64,000 nt of DNA, taken from Aedes albopictus (lineage: Eukaryota; Arthropoda; Insecta; Diptera; Culicidae). How positions within the stretch are numbered: the stretch's first letter is position 1; every line of letters begins with the position of its first letter. This document shows positions 44,001 to 55,085 of this stretch, piece after piece. The notes under the pieces were generated by a model that was not told where the DNA came from, searched no databases, and saw nothing but the letters and a program-made list of their open reading frames with translations. The stretch spans positions 382,106,706 through 382,170,705 of the forward strand of contig NC_085137.1 in assembly GCF_035046485.1 (NCBI RefSeq), given 5' to 3'. The position numbers and the translations under genes were made by a program.

Positions 44001-46520
44001 CCGGAATTCGTGTAGAATTCCTTCCGGAATTCGTGTAGAATTCCTTCCGGAATTCGTGTAGAATTCCTTCCGGAATTCGTGTAGAATTCCTTCCGGAATT
44101 CGTGTAGAATTCCTTCCGGAATTCGTGTAGAATTCCTTTCGGAATTCGTGTAGAATTCCTTCCGGAATTCGTGTAGCATTCCTTCCGGAATTCGTGTAGA
44201 ATTCCTTCCGGAATTCGTGTAGAATTCCTTCCGGAATTCGTGTAGAATTCCTTCCGGAATTCGTGTAGAATTCCTTCCGGAATTCGTGTAGATGTCCTTC
44301 CAGAATTCGTGTAGAATTCCTTCCGGAATTCGTGTAGAATTCCTTCCGGAATTCGTGTTGAATTCCTTCCGGAATTCGTGCAGAATTCCTTCCGGAATTC
44401 GTGCAGAATTCCTTCCGGAATTCGTGTAGAATTCCTTCCGGAATTCGTGTAGAATTCCTTCCGGAATTCGTGTAGAATTCCTTCCGGAATTCGTGTAGAA
44501 TTCCTTCCGGAATTCGTGTAGAATTCCTTCCGGAATTCGTGTAGAATTCCTTCCGGAATTCGTATAGAATTCCTTCCGGAATTCGTGCAGAATTCCTTCC
44601 GGAATTCGTGCAGAATTCCTTCCGGAATTCGTGTAGAATTCCTTCCGGAATTCGTGTAGAATTCCTTCCGGAATTCGTGTAGAATTCCTTCCGGAATTCG
44701 TGTAGAATTCCTTCCGGAATTCGTGTAGAATTCCTTCCGGAATTCGTGTAGAATTCCTTCCGGAATTCGTGTAGAATTCCTTCCGGAATTCGTGTAGAAT
44801 TCCTTCCGGAATTCGTGTAGAATTCCTTCCGGAATTCGTGTAGAATTCCTTCCGGAATTCGTGTAGAATTCCTTCCGGAATTCGTGTAGAATTCCTTCCG
44901 GAATTCGTGTAGAATTCCTTCCGGAATTCGTGTAGAATTCCTTCCGGAATTCGTGTAGAATTCCTTCCGGAATTCGTGTAGAATTCCTTCCGGAATTCGT
45001 GTAGAATTCCTTCCGGAATTCGTGTAGAATTCCTTCCGGAATTCGTGTAGAATTCCTTCCGGAATTCGTGTAGAATTCCTTCCGGAATTCGTGTAGAATT
45101 CCTTCCGGAATTCGTGTAGAATTCCTTCCGGAATTCGTTTAGAATTCCTTCCGGAATTCGTGTAGAATTCCTTCCGGAATTCGTGTAGAATTCCTTCCGG
45201 AATTCGTGTAGAATTCCTTCCGGAATTCGTGTAGAATTCCTTCCGGAATTCGTGTAGAATTCCTTCCGGAATTCGTGTAGAATTCCTTCCGGAATTCGTG
45301 TAGAATTCCTTCCGGAATTCGTGTAAAATTCCTTCCGGAATTCGTGTAGAATTCCTTCCGGAATTCGTGTAGAATTCCTTCCGGAATTCGTGTAGAATTC
45401 CTTCCGGAATTCGTGTAGAATTCCTTCCGGAATTCGTGTAGAATTCCTTCCGGAATTCGTGTAGAATTCCTTCCAGAATTCCTTCCGGAATTCTTGTGGA
45501 ATTCCTTCCGGAATTTTTGTAGAATTCCTTCCGGAATTTTTGTAGAATTCCTTCCGGAATTCGTGCAGAATTCCTTCCGGAATTCGTGTAGAATTCCTTC
45601 CGGAATTCGTGTAGAATTCCTTCCGGAATTCGTGTAGAATTCCTTCCGGAATTCGTGTAGAATTCCTTCCGGAATTCGTGTAGAATTCCTTCCGGAATTC
45701 GTGTAGAATTCCTTCCGGAATTCGTGTAGAATTCCTTCCGGAATTCGTGTAGAATTCCTTCCGGAATCCGTGTAGAATTCTTTCCGGAATTCGTGTAGAA
45801 TTCCTTCCGGAATTCGTGTAGAATTCCTTCCGGAATTCGTGTAGAATTCCTTCCGGAATTCGTGTAGAATTCCTTCCGGAATTCGTGTAGAATTCCTTCC
45901 GGAATTCGTGTAGAATTCCTTCCGGAATTCGTGTAGAATTCCTTCCGGAATTCGTGTAGAATTCCTTCCGGAATTCGTGTAGAATTCCTTCCGGAATTCG
46001 TGTAGAATTCCTTCCGGAATTCGTGTAGAATTCCTTCCGGAATTCGTGTAGAATTCCTTCCGGAATTCGTGTAGAATTCCTTCCGGAATTCGTGTAGAAT
46101 TCCTTCCGGAATTCGTGTAGAATTCCTTCCGGAATTCGTGTAGAATTCCTTCCGGAATTCGTGTAGAATTCCTTCCGGAATTCGTGTAGAATTCCTTCCG
46201 GAATTCGTGTAGAATTTCTTCCGGAATTCGTGTAGAATTTCTTCCGGAATTCGTGTAGAATTCCTTCCGGAATTCGTGTAGACATCCTTCCGGAATTCGT
46301 GTAGAATTCCTTCCGGAATTCGTGTAGAATTCCTTCCGGAATTCGTGTAGAATTCCTTCCGGAATTCGTGTAGAATTCCTTTCGGAATTCGTGTAGAATT
46401 CCTTCCGGAATTCGTGTAGAATTCCTTCCGGAATTCGTGTAGAATTCCTTCCGGAATTCGTGTAGAATTCCTTCCTTCCTTTTCTTGTAGTCTTGTTTTC
46501 CTCCAAGAATTCGAGTTGAA
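41026..46520. repeat. 23-bp satellite S2 homogeneous core with higher-order duplication
   Basis: About 239 nearly identical units with linkers GTGTA (5 nt) and CTTCCG (6 nt) between GAATTC hexamers. Two higher-order copies are present: A about 41026-43580 and B about 43581-46520. Rare landmark variants recur exactly 2641 bp apart: CTTTCGG 41490/44131, GTAGCATT 41531/44172, GATGTCC 41650/44291, CGTGTTGA 41711/44352, CGTTTAGA 42491/45132, TAAAATTC 42681/45322, TTCTTGTGG 42851/45492, AATCCGTG 43124/45765. A unique marker (CCTTTTCTTGTAGTCTTGTT) closes each copy at 43538 and 46478, 2940 bp apart, so copy B has 13 extra units near its end. GAATTC occurs every 11 or 12 bp. Minus-strand frames of 1853, 847 and 455 codons result from the unit having no minus-strand stop in any frame. 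Confidence 0.95.
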
Positions 46521-47100
46521 TTGGCTTCGGAAATTTCCTCCTGAATTTGTATAGATTTTTGTTTGAAATTCATGTAGAATTTCTTTCGAAATTCATGTAG
46601 AGTTCCTTTCTCAATTTATGTAGTTTTTTCTCCGGAATTTTCCTACAATTTCCTCCAGAACTCATGTAGAATTTTCTCTGGAATTCTTGAAGATTTTTTT
46701 ACGAAACTCGCTTCAGAATAAAATTTCCTATTTTTGAGTGGTCTTCCTTTAAGTTTTTGGGTAGAATTTTTATCGCAGTTTTTAGTTGATACTATTGATT
46801 TCGAGCAAAATTTCCTCTTTGATTTCTGCAGAGTCCTCTAAGATTTGAGAATTCCTTACAGAATTCAAGTAGACATCCTTGAAATTGCTCCCGAAATTCG
46901 TACTTTTTGAATTACATCCACTTTCAAGCAAAATTTTGCAGGAATTCAACCGAAATAGCTATCGGAGTTTTTGCAGAAAATATACCAGATGTCAAGAAGT
47001 GTTCCTTCAATAGTTTGTGTTAAAATTTATCCAAAATTCGAGTAGTAGTCAAGATATCCTCGACTAGAATTCTTTGAAAATCTAGCAGTATTCTCTCTGG
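46521..47100. repeat. 23-bp satellite S2, right degenerate flank
   Basis: After the second marker the units rapidly lose regularity (GAAATTTCCTCC, GAATTCATGTAGAG, GAATTTTCCTAC) and fade into AT-rich DNA by about 47100. Confidence 0.8.
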
Positions 47101-47250
47101 AATTTGAGTGAGAAAATTGTAGCAAGCCAAGCGGATCTTACTCAGGAATCCAAGTAGGATTTCTTTTAGATATAGGGTATAGTTTTATTTTGATTTGAAC
47201 TTCGAATACCACTCCTCCACTGGATTCGACTGAAAATTCGTGCAGAAGCT

Positions 47251-47436
47251 TGTGCTTATTCTACGAAAAGAGTGACGTGACGCAGCTTGACATGAACATC
47301 GAAGTGAGAAATCTTGACTCGAATGAGGTGATACATCGTGTAAATCACATGCAGAGTAACTCATTCGTGTCGAGATTTCTCACCTCGGTATTCGAGTCAT
47401 GCTGTGTCACTTTACTCCATTCGTAGAATGAGTACA
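47251..47436. mobile_element. 186-bp palindromic MITE-like element
   Basis: TGTGCTTATTCTACGA faces TCGTAGAATGAGTACA. Inward pairing continues through AGTGACGTGACGCAGC against GCTGTGTCACTTTACT, and GAGGTGAGAAATCTCGACAC against GAAGTGAGAAATCTTGACTC. The loop is near 47335-47350. Confidence 0.7.
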
Positions 47437-47518
47437 TCAAATTAGAATACCATTAAACGCAAAAACCCATTCTGATAAACGATAAATAAACAAGCGTAAA
47501 TATGAGAACAAGCAAATA

Positions 47519-47593
47519 TACACCGTGGACAGGGACTAGTTCCAGCTGTCAATATGGGCGTTCTAGAGAACGTGAAATCTAGTTCACGGTGTA
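47519..47593. repeat. 75-bp inverted repeat
   Basis: TACACCGTG (47519-47527) and CACGGTGTA (47585-47593) are perfect inverted ends, with weaker pairing of ACTAGTTCC/GAACTAGATTTC-like segments inside. Possibly a very small MITE. Confidence 0.45.
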
Positions 47594-47639
47594 CATTTCC
47601 CTTGACATTTCCCACACAGATAAAAATAATGAGATTTAC

Positions 47640-47745
47640 ACGTCATGTAAACTTCAGTTTAGTCATGTAAACTTACTATGATGATGGTTTACATGATATA
47701 TCATGTAAATTTGTGTTATATGTCATGTAAACACACAGAGTCATA
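47640..47745. repeat. Cluster of TCATGTAAAC motifs
   Basis: TCATGTAAAC occurs at about 47643, 47663 and 47722, with TCATGTAAAT at 47701 and the inverse GTTTACATGA at 47687. Their close spacing in both orientations gives several alternative hairpins. Function is unknown. Confidence 0.6.
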
Positions 47746-47824
47746 CTGAGTTGTCATCGTTGCTATGTATAGTTCCCGTTGCCGTGACTGAGAGTACACG
47801 TATATCGGAACGAATTTTTAGCGT

Positions 47825-48200
47825 GATATGAATTCGACTAGAATCCCATCCTGCTTCCGTTTGAAAATTAGCCCACAGATCAAGTAAAAATCAAGTAGAA
47901 TTCCCTCCAGAACTCGAGGATAATTTACCGAGAATAAATTTCTTGTTTTCACAAATCATGTAGATTTTTATTCCTACTGATAAGTTGAAAACCTTCGAGA
48001 ATTTCAGAATTATCCATGAAATTTAATATTTTTTGTTTTCGAATTCTAAAGCTGGCATTGGAAATCGAGTGTAATTTTGTCCGTAGTTTTTCTTCCGGAA
48101 TTCTTGCAAAATTAGGTCATATAGATTTTTGAATCCGAGAAATATTTCCTTCAGATTTCGAGAAAAAAAACTGTTCCACCATTCAAATGTATTCCTCCCG
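47825..48200. repeat. Very degenerate satellite-related segment
   Basis: GAATTCGACTAGAATCCCAT, CAAGTAGAATTCCCTCCAGA and TTCTTCCGGAATTCTTGC are isolated unit remnants inside otherwise AT-rich DNA. Confidence 0.5.
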
Positions 48201-50165
48201 ACCATACTTCGTCATAGTTTAATTGATACTTCTACAGAGTCGGGCTTTAAATATACTGATCAATGTTATCATGCAAGTTTCACACAAAACTGTTTTCGTT
48301 TTTCAAGTTGTACGTTGCTCATTTCCATAAGTTTTCTTTTATCAAAGCTTCCCTAAGGCACACCCTTCATTCCACGCCATCAGTTATGCCTTCAGCTGAG
48401 TCGTCTTTCTGCATAACTTTAAGTTCCCTTTTTCGTTTGAAGTTCGCTCAGTCTAAGTCTCTTTCATCGCTCACACTACTATTGGTACGTTTCAGTTGCT
48501 TCTGTCCCGGCGATCGCTTCTAGGCATCATCTCCGAGGGTTTTCTGCTTGTCTCAAGCCGTTATCCACAAAAAAAATGTTCACAGCTCTTGGGATAGCTA
48601 GTTTCCAAAATGGCTCGAGAGAAAGTATTATTATTGATTTATCCACCTGATAGATCTATTTTCCGCTAAGAGATGTGTAAATTACATGTACCTCCACTAA
48701 GTATAGTAGTAGAACTATATTAACTGTAAATTTCTAAGAAATAAGGACTTCTGGTTCCCTTCCTGTCATCCTGTCCACCACGATAATTTCATATCCTTTC
48801 AACGTGTTGTGAAAAGCTAAAGTCCGTCTCACCAACAACTCGGAGATGCCAAAATACCGTACCGCTATTGAAGCTAGTCAACCAACGGACAAGCAAAACA
48901 TTGTCGAAAAAGGAAAAGCACTCAGAAGTTCCTTTCTGGAGCTGGCGGCATCAGTGTGTGGTGACTGGTGGTCCTTCCGCTCTCTTTCGGCCTCTACTTC
49001 TGTGTATTTACTCGCCCGACATAGACGTCGGTCGTCGGAAACTGTGACTAAATTTAGCCTTATGCCATCCTCGAAAGAAAAGAAGAAAAAACCCTAAACC
49101 AAAGACCGGTGCTGCTGCCCAAAATCAACTTATCGTCGTCGTCAATAAACGATAAGCGACGAGCAGCAGGAGGATAGAGAAAGGCACGAGCATCAACGGG
49201 AAGGCCCTTCGGAGCCGGGCTCGAATCACGTCCGTCCTAAGCCCGAAAAACGATATGGCGGCTGTGTGGTGACACCCTCATAAGCACATCATAAACGCAC
49301 ACTGGCGGTACGGTGGTGTGTTATTTGAATATTTACATCGAGTTGAAAAGGGCTGCATTGTAGGATACGGGTTCGAGAGGAGCCATTGAATGGGATCAAT
49401 TCATTATTGGGTTTACGCAGGCACACCAGCACCACACCATCAGAGTTTCATTCACCGCATAAAATTTGAATTTAAGAATATTACTAGATTGTATAGGTGA
49501 CAATTTGTCGGTTTTGCTTTTCAAATAGACTGTAACCAGTGTTGGTAAACGCACACTCAAAGCTGGCTCATGGACCGATCCTGCGTGAGCAACCTAGAAT
49601 CGCAACCTAGAAATGTTTCCATGAGTATCGTCAAAAATTTCTACGAATTTCAGAAATCCTTTCGGATTCCTTCAGAAATGTCGGGATCAGCCATTCTGAT
49701 TTGGTCCAATCGGAAGGTTTGCAGAACTTCGCACTTCACACGCGGAACTTCGCACTACCCACGCGGAACTTCGCACTTTTTAATCCGATCGCGGAAACTG
49801 TGACCGCTTCTATCACGCACTACACTGCACACGGAACCAAGTGATCCGTTCGGTTCAACGTCTATCTCAAAACTGACTATTCGACGTGTCGTCTCCTTTC
49901 ATCGCTATCCTTGTTCTTCACTCTCACTTGGCTTCCGCGGAAGTACTTAAATTGAGTGCTAAAATTCATTCGCATGCACTGAACAAAACGGATAACTAAT
50001 GTTTACTATAATGATACCATACTTTTGTACTAATTTTCATTTGCGTGCACTGAGAACAATATGACATTAATGTTCGCTCTAATGTTATTTTCATTTCAGT
50101 ACATAAATGTTACTATTACATTACTGTTCCTACAAGAAATACTTCTGATTATTCCTTCAGAAACT
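48201..50165. other. Unique-looking sequence, no gene identified
   Basis: GC-richer at 48780-49340. Short frames (48846-49097 on +, 48263-48523 on +) lack domains. A three-copy 21-bp tandem repeat lies at 49721-49780. At 49965-50110 GCATGCACTGA/GCGTGCACTGA and TAATGTT words are duplicated. Confidence 0.4.
49721..49780. repeat. Three-copy 21-bp tandem repeat
   Basis: The word GGAACTTCGCACT (first copy AGAACTTCGCACT) occurs three times at a 21-bp spacing, joined by TCACACGC and ACCCACGC, and is followed by AATCCGATCGCGG. Confidence 0.8.
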
Positions 50166-50169
50166 CCAT

Positions 50170-51830
50170 AAGTTCAGAATTCCTTCAAAAAATTTGCCAA
50201 GGATTTCTTCAATCGTGTAGAATTTCCTCCATAATTCGTATAAATTTTCCTCCTGAATTTTGCTTCTGGAGTTCATGTAGAATTCCCTCCGGAACTCGTG
50301 TAGAATTCTCTCTGAATTCGTGTAGAATTCCCACCGAAATTTGCATAGAATTCTCTTCGGGGTTCATGTAGAATTTTCTCCGAAATACGTGTAGAATTCC
50401 TTCCGGAATTCGTGTAGAATTCTTTCCTGATTTCGTGTAGAATTCCTTCCGGATTTTGTGTAGAATTCCAACACGGATGTCGTGTGAAATTCCCTCCAGA
50501 ATTTATGTGCAATTATCTCCGGAATTCGTGTAATATTCTCTCCGGAGTTCATGTGGAATTCACTTCGAAATTCATATAGAATTTCCTGCGGAATCCGTGT
50601 CGAATACCCTCCGGAATTCTAATAAAATTTCCTTCTGGAATTTGTGTAGAATTCCCTCCGGAATCTGTGTAACAGTCCCCTTCGGAAAACGTGTAGAATA
50701 CCCTCGAGAATTCGTGAAGAATTCCCTCGGGAATTCGTGTAGAATTCCTTCTGGATTTCGTGAAGAATTCTTTCCGGATTTCGTGTAGAATTTCCTTAGG
50801 AAGTCGTGTAGAATTTATGTGGAATTTTCTCCGAAATTCGTGTAGAATTCCCTTCAAAAAACGTGTGGAATTTCCTGCAGAATTCATGTAGAATTCTTTC
50901 CTAAATTCGTGCCGAATACTCTTCGTAATAAGTGTAAAATTTCCTTCTGGAATTCGTATAAAATTTTTCTCCGCAGTTCGTGTAGAATTCTCTCCGAAAT
51001 TCGTGTACGATTCCCTCCAGACTTCGTGTAGAATTCTTTCCGGAATACGTGTAGAATTCTTTCTGGAATACGTGTAGAATTCCTTCCGGATTTCGTGTAG
51101 AATTCCCTCAAGAATTCGTGAAGAATTCCCTCGGGAATTCGTGTAGAATTCCCTTCGGATTTCGTGTCCCTCGGGAAATCGTATCGAATTCCTTTCTTTC
51201 GGATTTTTTGTAGAATTCCTACCGGAATTGTCTGAAATTCTCTCCGGAATTCGTGTAATATTTGCTCCGGAATTCGTGTAGAATTCTCTCCTGATTTCGA
51301 ATAGAATTCTCCCCAGAGTTCGTGTAGAATTTCCTTAGAAATTTATGTAGAATTTTCTGCAGAATTCGTGTAGAATTCCCTCCAGAATTTATGTGGAATT
51401 TTCTCTGGAATTCGTGTAGAAGTCTCTCCGAAGTTCGTGTGGAAATTCCCTTCGAATTTCCTGCAGAATTCGTGTAGAACTCCCTCCAAAATTCGTGTTG
51501 AATATCCTCCAGAATTAGTGTGAAATTTCCTTCTGGAATTAGGGTAGAATTCCCTCCGGAGTTCGTGTAGAATGCCTTACGAAATTTGTACAGAATTCCC
51601 TCCGGATTTCATGTAGAATTCCTTCCGGAATACGTGTAGAGTTCTCTTCGGAAATCGTATAGAATTCCCTCCCAAATTCATTAGAATTCCCTCTGGAATT
51701 CGTGAGACTTTTCTAGGGAATTCGTGAGAATTCCCTACGGAATTCGTCTAGGATTCCCTTCGGGATTTGTGTAGCATCTGAAATTCGTATAAAAATTGCT
51801 CCGGAGTTTGAGAAGAATTCCATTCGGAGT
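50170..51830. repeat. 23-bp satellite array S3 (degenerate)
   Basis: Units with 5-nt linker mostly GTGTA and a 6-nt linker of CCTCCG, CTTCCG or related form, about 70 unit lengths, far more diverged than the S2 core. They share the GTGTA linker with the S2 core, in contrast to S1 (GAGTA). The minus-strand frames (50273-51111) are again artefacts. Confidence 0.9.
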
Positions 51831-54700
51831 TGAAATGATCCAGGAGATTCCTTCAAAAATTCTTTTCATAAATACTAAACAACATAAATAAATAAATACA
51901 TAAATACCTTAGAAAAATCTTGTATGGATTCCTTCCAAAATTGCTTCATGAATTCCTTTAGAAGTTACTCTAGAAATTCAGTTCCGAAATCTACCAAGGT
52001 TACTTTCAGAAACTGTTCATGCGATTTCTTCAGAATTTCTTCCAGGATTTTTTGTAAAGAAATTTCTCCAGAAGTTTCGTCAGATATTCCCTAAAGAATA
52101 TCTGTAGAAATTTTTTCAAGATTTTTATTAGTATAATCTAGTGGGTTCTATCTGAAACTCCGCCAGGGATTACTTACCAGAAAATGTTCACAGATTTTCA
52201 CAGAATTTTTTCATAGATTCTTACAGTGGTTTCTTCAAAAAATCTCCCAGAAAATCTTCTAAAATTCGTATTGGAAGTCCACCAAAGGTTTTTTTTAGGA
52301 ATTGTTATAGGGATTCTTTTGGAGATTCCCACAGGAACGTGTTCATGACAATTCAGAGATTTATCTAGACAATCCTGCACAAATTCCTCCTGAAATTCAG
52401 TGATTTAAGAAGGAATTTCTAAAGAGATTCTTTTGGGGATTTATTCAAAAATGATTCTAGGGATTTTCAACGGGAATTCCTTCAGAATTTATTTCAAGAG
52501 TTTTTATTTTTCTATGAGTCTGAACAGAAGCTTATCTAAGTGTTTCGCCAGGTATTTCTACAGGAATTCCATCAGAAAACGTCCAGGAATACTTTCAAAA
52601 AAATATCCAAAAATAATTCTATGAAAGGATTGTCCAGGAGTTTTCCTGAAAAGTTCATATTAAACTTTTTTTAGAGTTCTTCAGAATTCCTATCTGATTT
52701 GTTCAAATTTCAGGACTGCTCCTAAGCTTTCTTCAGAAATTCTTTCAGGGATTATTTAAGTAATTTCTGCTCGAATTCCTTCTGAAGTTCCTTCAGGGAT
52801 TCCTTCAAAAATATCTCCAGCACTTCTTTGGGAATTTAGGGATTTCTTCAAAAAAAAAAAAAAAAAAAATCAGCACGGGATTTCTTTTTAAGCTTTTTTA
52901 TGAAGTTTTTCAGAAATGCCTTTAACAATTTCTCTAAAAAAACAACGAACTTTGTCGACGTTTCCTCCAATAGTTTCATGACAAATTCCTTCAAGGATCC
53001 CTGCAGAATATCTAGCAAGGATTGTTTTAGGACATTTCTTCTGTGGTTCCGTCAGAAATATCACTTGGGACTCCTTCATAGATTTCTGCAAGAATTATTT
53101 CGGATATTCTTCATGCGATTTTTTCCAAGTTCTTCCACAATTAGCACAGAACAAATACAGGAAGAAATCTTAAAAGAATATCTGAGTGAATTTTCAAGGA
53201 AATCCCTGCAGGATTTTCTGAAAGAATCCCTTGAACAACTTCTGGTGATGCCTTTTGAAGACTCCTAGAATAAATTCCTGATGAAAACCCAGTAGATTTT
53301 TTAAAGGAATTTCTTAAAAAATGTGTGCATATATCCCTGCATAAATTGTATACAAAGGTATTGGTGAAATCCCTGATAAAATCTCTCAATAAATTTCGGA
53401 TGGATCACTGGAGGCCTTGGGAGAACTCCAGGAGGTACATCTGATGGAGGAATTCTTAGAAGAATTTCTTATGCAATTTCTGAAGGGATAAGTCCACAAA
53501 AATCCCTAAAGTATCACCTGGAGAAATTTCTAGAAGAAATCCTGCAGAAGCAAAACAAGAAAATCCCGGAGGAATTTCTTTAGGGAAAAAATGTTTTGGT
53601 GAAAATCTTTGAAAAAATACGTGGAGAATTTGAGAATTCTATGCATGTATTCATAAGAAATATCTTGAAAACTTCTAGAAAAGTTTCTTGAATATGCCAA
53701 GAAATAGATTCTAGAGTAATGTCTGCAAAAATTGCTGAGATAATTATTGGAAAACTTTCATAAACATCACCGGAAAAAAATCTGTAAAGAATCCCTGAAG
53801 AAAGCTCCAAGAATCCCAAGAAATTCATGCAGGCTCTTCTGGAGAAACCCCAAGAGAGACTTCCAATAGAATCTCTAGAGGAATATGTGGAAGAATATCT
53901 GCCAAAGTAACTTATTTTTTGTTAAATAGACTAGAAAAGGTTCTAAAACAATCATTAAACCATAATAAAAGGTATACGGTATTATTACGGTTCTCAAAAC
54001 ATCTACAACAGTAATTGGTCATATAAATGCTATTCATATGGAGAAATTCTAGCAGTTACTGAAAAGTTACTGAAAAATTTCTGAATTCCCAAAGGAAAGT
54101 CCCAGAGAAGTAAGTGAAAGAATATCTGAATCTCTGCGAAAAAAAACTCCTGGAATTGCATCTTTTGAAGATTTCTTTGGAGGAATTCTTGGAGAAAATG
54201 TTAGGAAAAATCCTAGAAAAATTGATCGCAAAACTACAAAAAGGAAATTCCTTCTGAAATATTTAAAAAAATACATAAAAGAACTTTTGTAGCAATTCTT
54301 GAAGAAATTTCCTAAAGAATTCTTGGCGAAACCCGTGAACTAGTTCCAAGATGAATCATTTGAGAGATTTCTTGAAAAAACACCAGGACCCAATGAAAGT
54401 TCTGGGAAAAATTCCGGAAAAAATCTCTGTAGTAAACCGTGGGGAAGTTTTCAAATACATGGATAGAAATGTAGCTTTGGAGGAACTCTTGCTGAAATCA
54501 TTTCAAAAAATCCTACGCGAATCTTCTTTTTATATAAAAATACTGAAAATTTTAAACATGTCCTAGAAGAACCCATAAATGAATTTCTGCAGGTGTCCAA
54601 GAGATAATCGTGGAGAAAACTCTAATGAAGTGCATGGAAAGGAGTACATTCTTAATGAAATCTCGGGTGAATCTGTAAAAAGAATTCTTGTAGAGCTGAT
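51831..54700. repeat. Degenerate AATTCC-rich repeat
   Basis: Loose GGAATTCCTTCAG, AGAAATTTCTCC, GGGATTTCTTC type words through the whole stretch, first mostly in the TTCAGGAATTCC sense and from about 53200 mixed with the GAAGGAATTTCT sense. A poly(A) run of about 21 lies at 52849-52869. Short ORFs on both strands (52900-53268, 54552-54908) have no domains. Confidence 0.55.
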
Positions 54701-55085
54701 GAAAGAAATTCCTACAAAACCCGTAATTCATGGGAGGGTTTCCCCGGAATAATTCTTGATTAGACGCAATATTAAAGTCAAAGCAATGCAGGGGGCGCTG
54801 AAATTTGGAAACTTTGAGTTGACCGCCCGTGGAAGCTACTTCTGTATAGCCGCACAAATTCATGCCAATGTCGAAATGTTGGCGGGATATGGTTGGCAGA
54901 GGGTTCACACATTGGTGCGTGGGCCAGGCGTAAGGTAAGAATTGTGTGTTTAATCTGAAGAAGTGCGTTATATGATAGATTTACACTGTGCTGTGAAAGT
55001 TGGAAGGAAGGGGAAACGGTTTCTTCAACCTGATTCTGTTCTAGCGATGGCTATTAACGTGTGAATAAGTGAGTTGTATATGTAA
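54701..55085. other. Short unique-looking spacer
   Basis: CAGGGGGCGCTGAAATTTGG (54789) loosely resembles CAGGGGGCGCTTAAATTTGA at 3697, so this may be an old dispersed repeat. The 60-codon frame 54756-54938 is followed by AAG-GTAAGA, a 5' splice-like site, but I see no acceptor or homology that would make it an exon. Confidence 0.35.

Noticed and set aside
41012..46573. 1853-, 847- and 455-codon minus-strand ORFs as genes for a giant repetitive protein
   Set aside because: The frame is open only because the 23-bp unit has no minus-strand stop in any frame; overlapping frames are equally open, whole-unit indels are tolerated, and no signal peptide, domain or gene structure is visible.
31080..51830. 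CRISPR-like array
   Set aside because: Units are directly adjacent with no unique spacers, the host is eukaryotic, and no cas-like genes are present.
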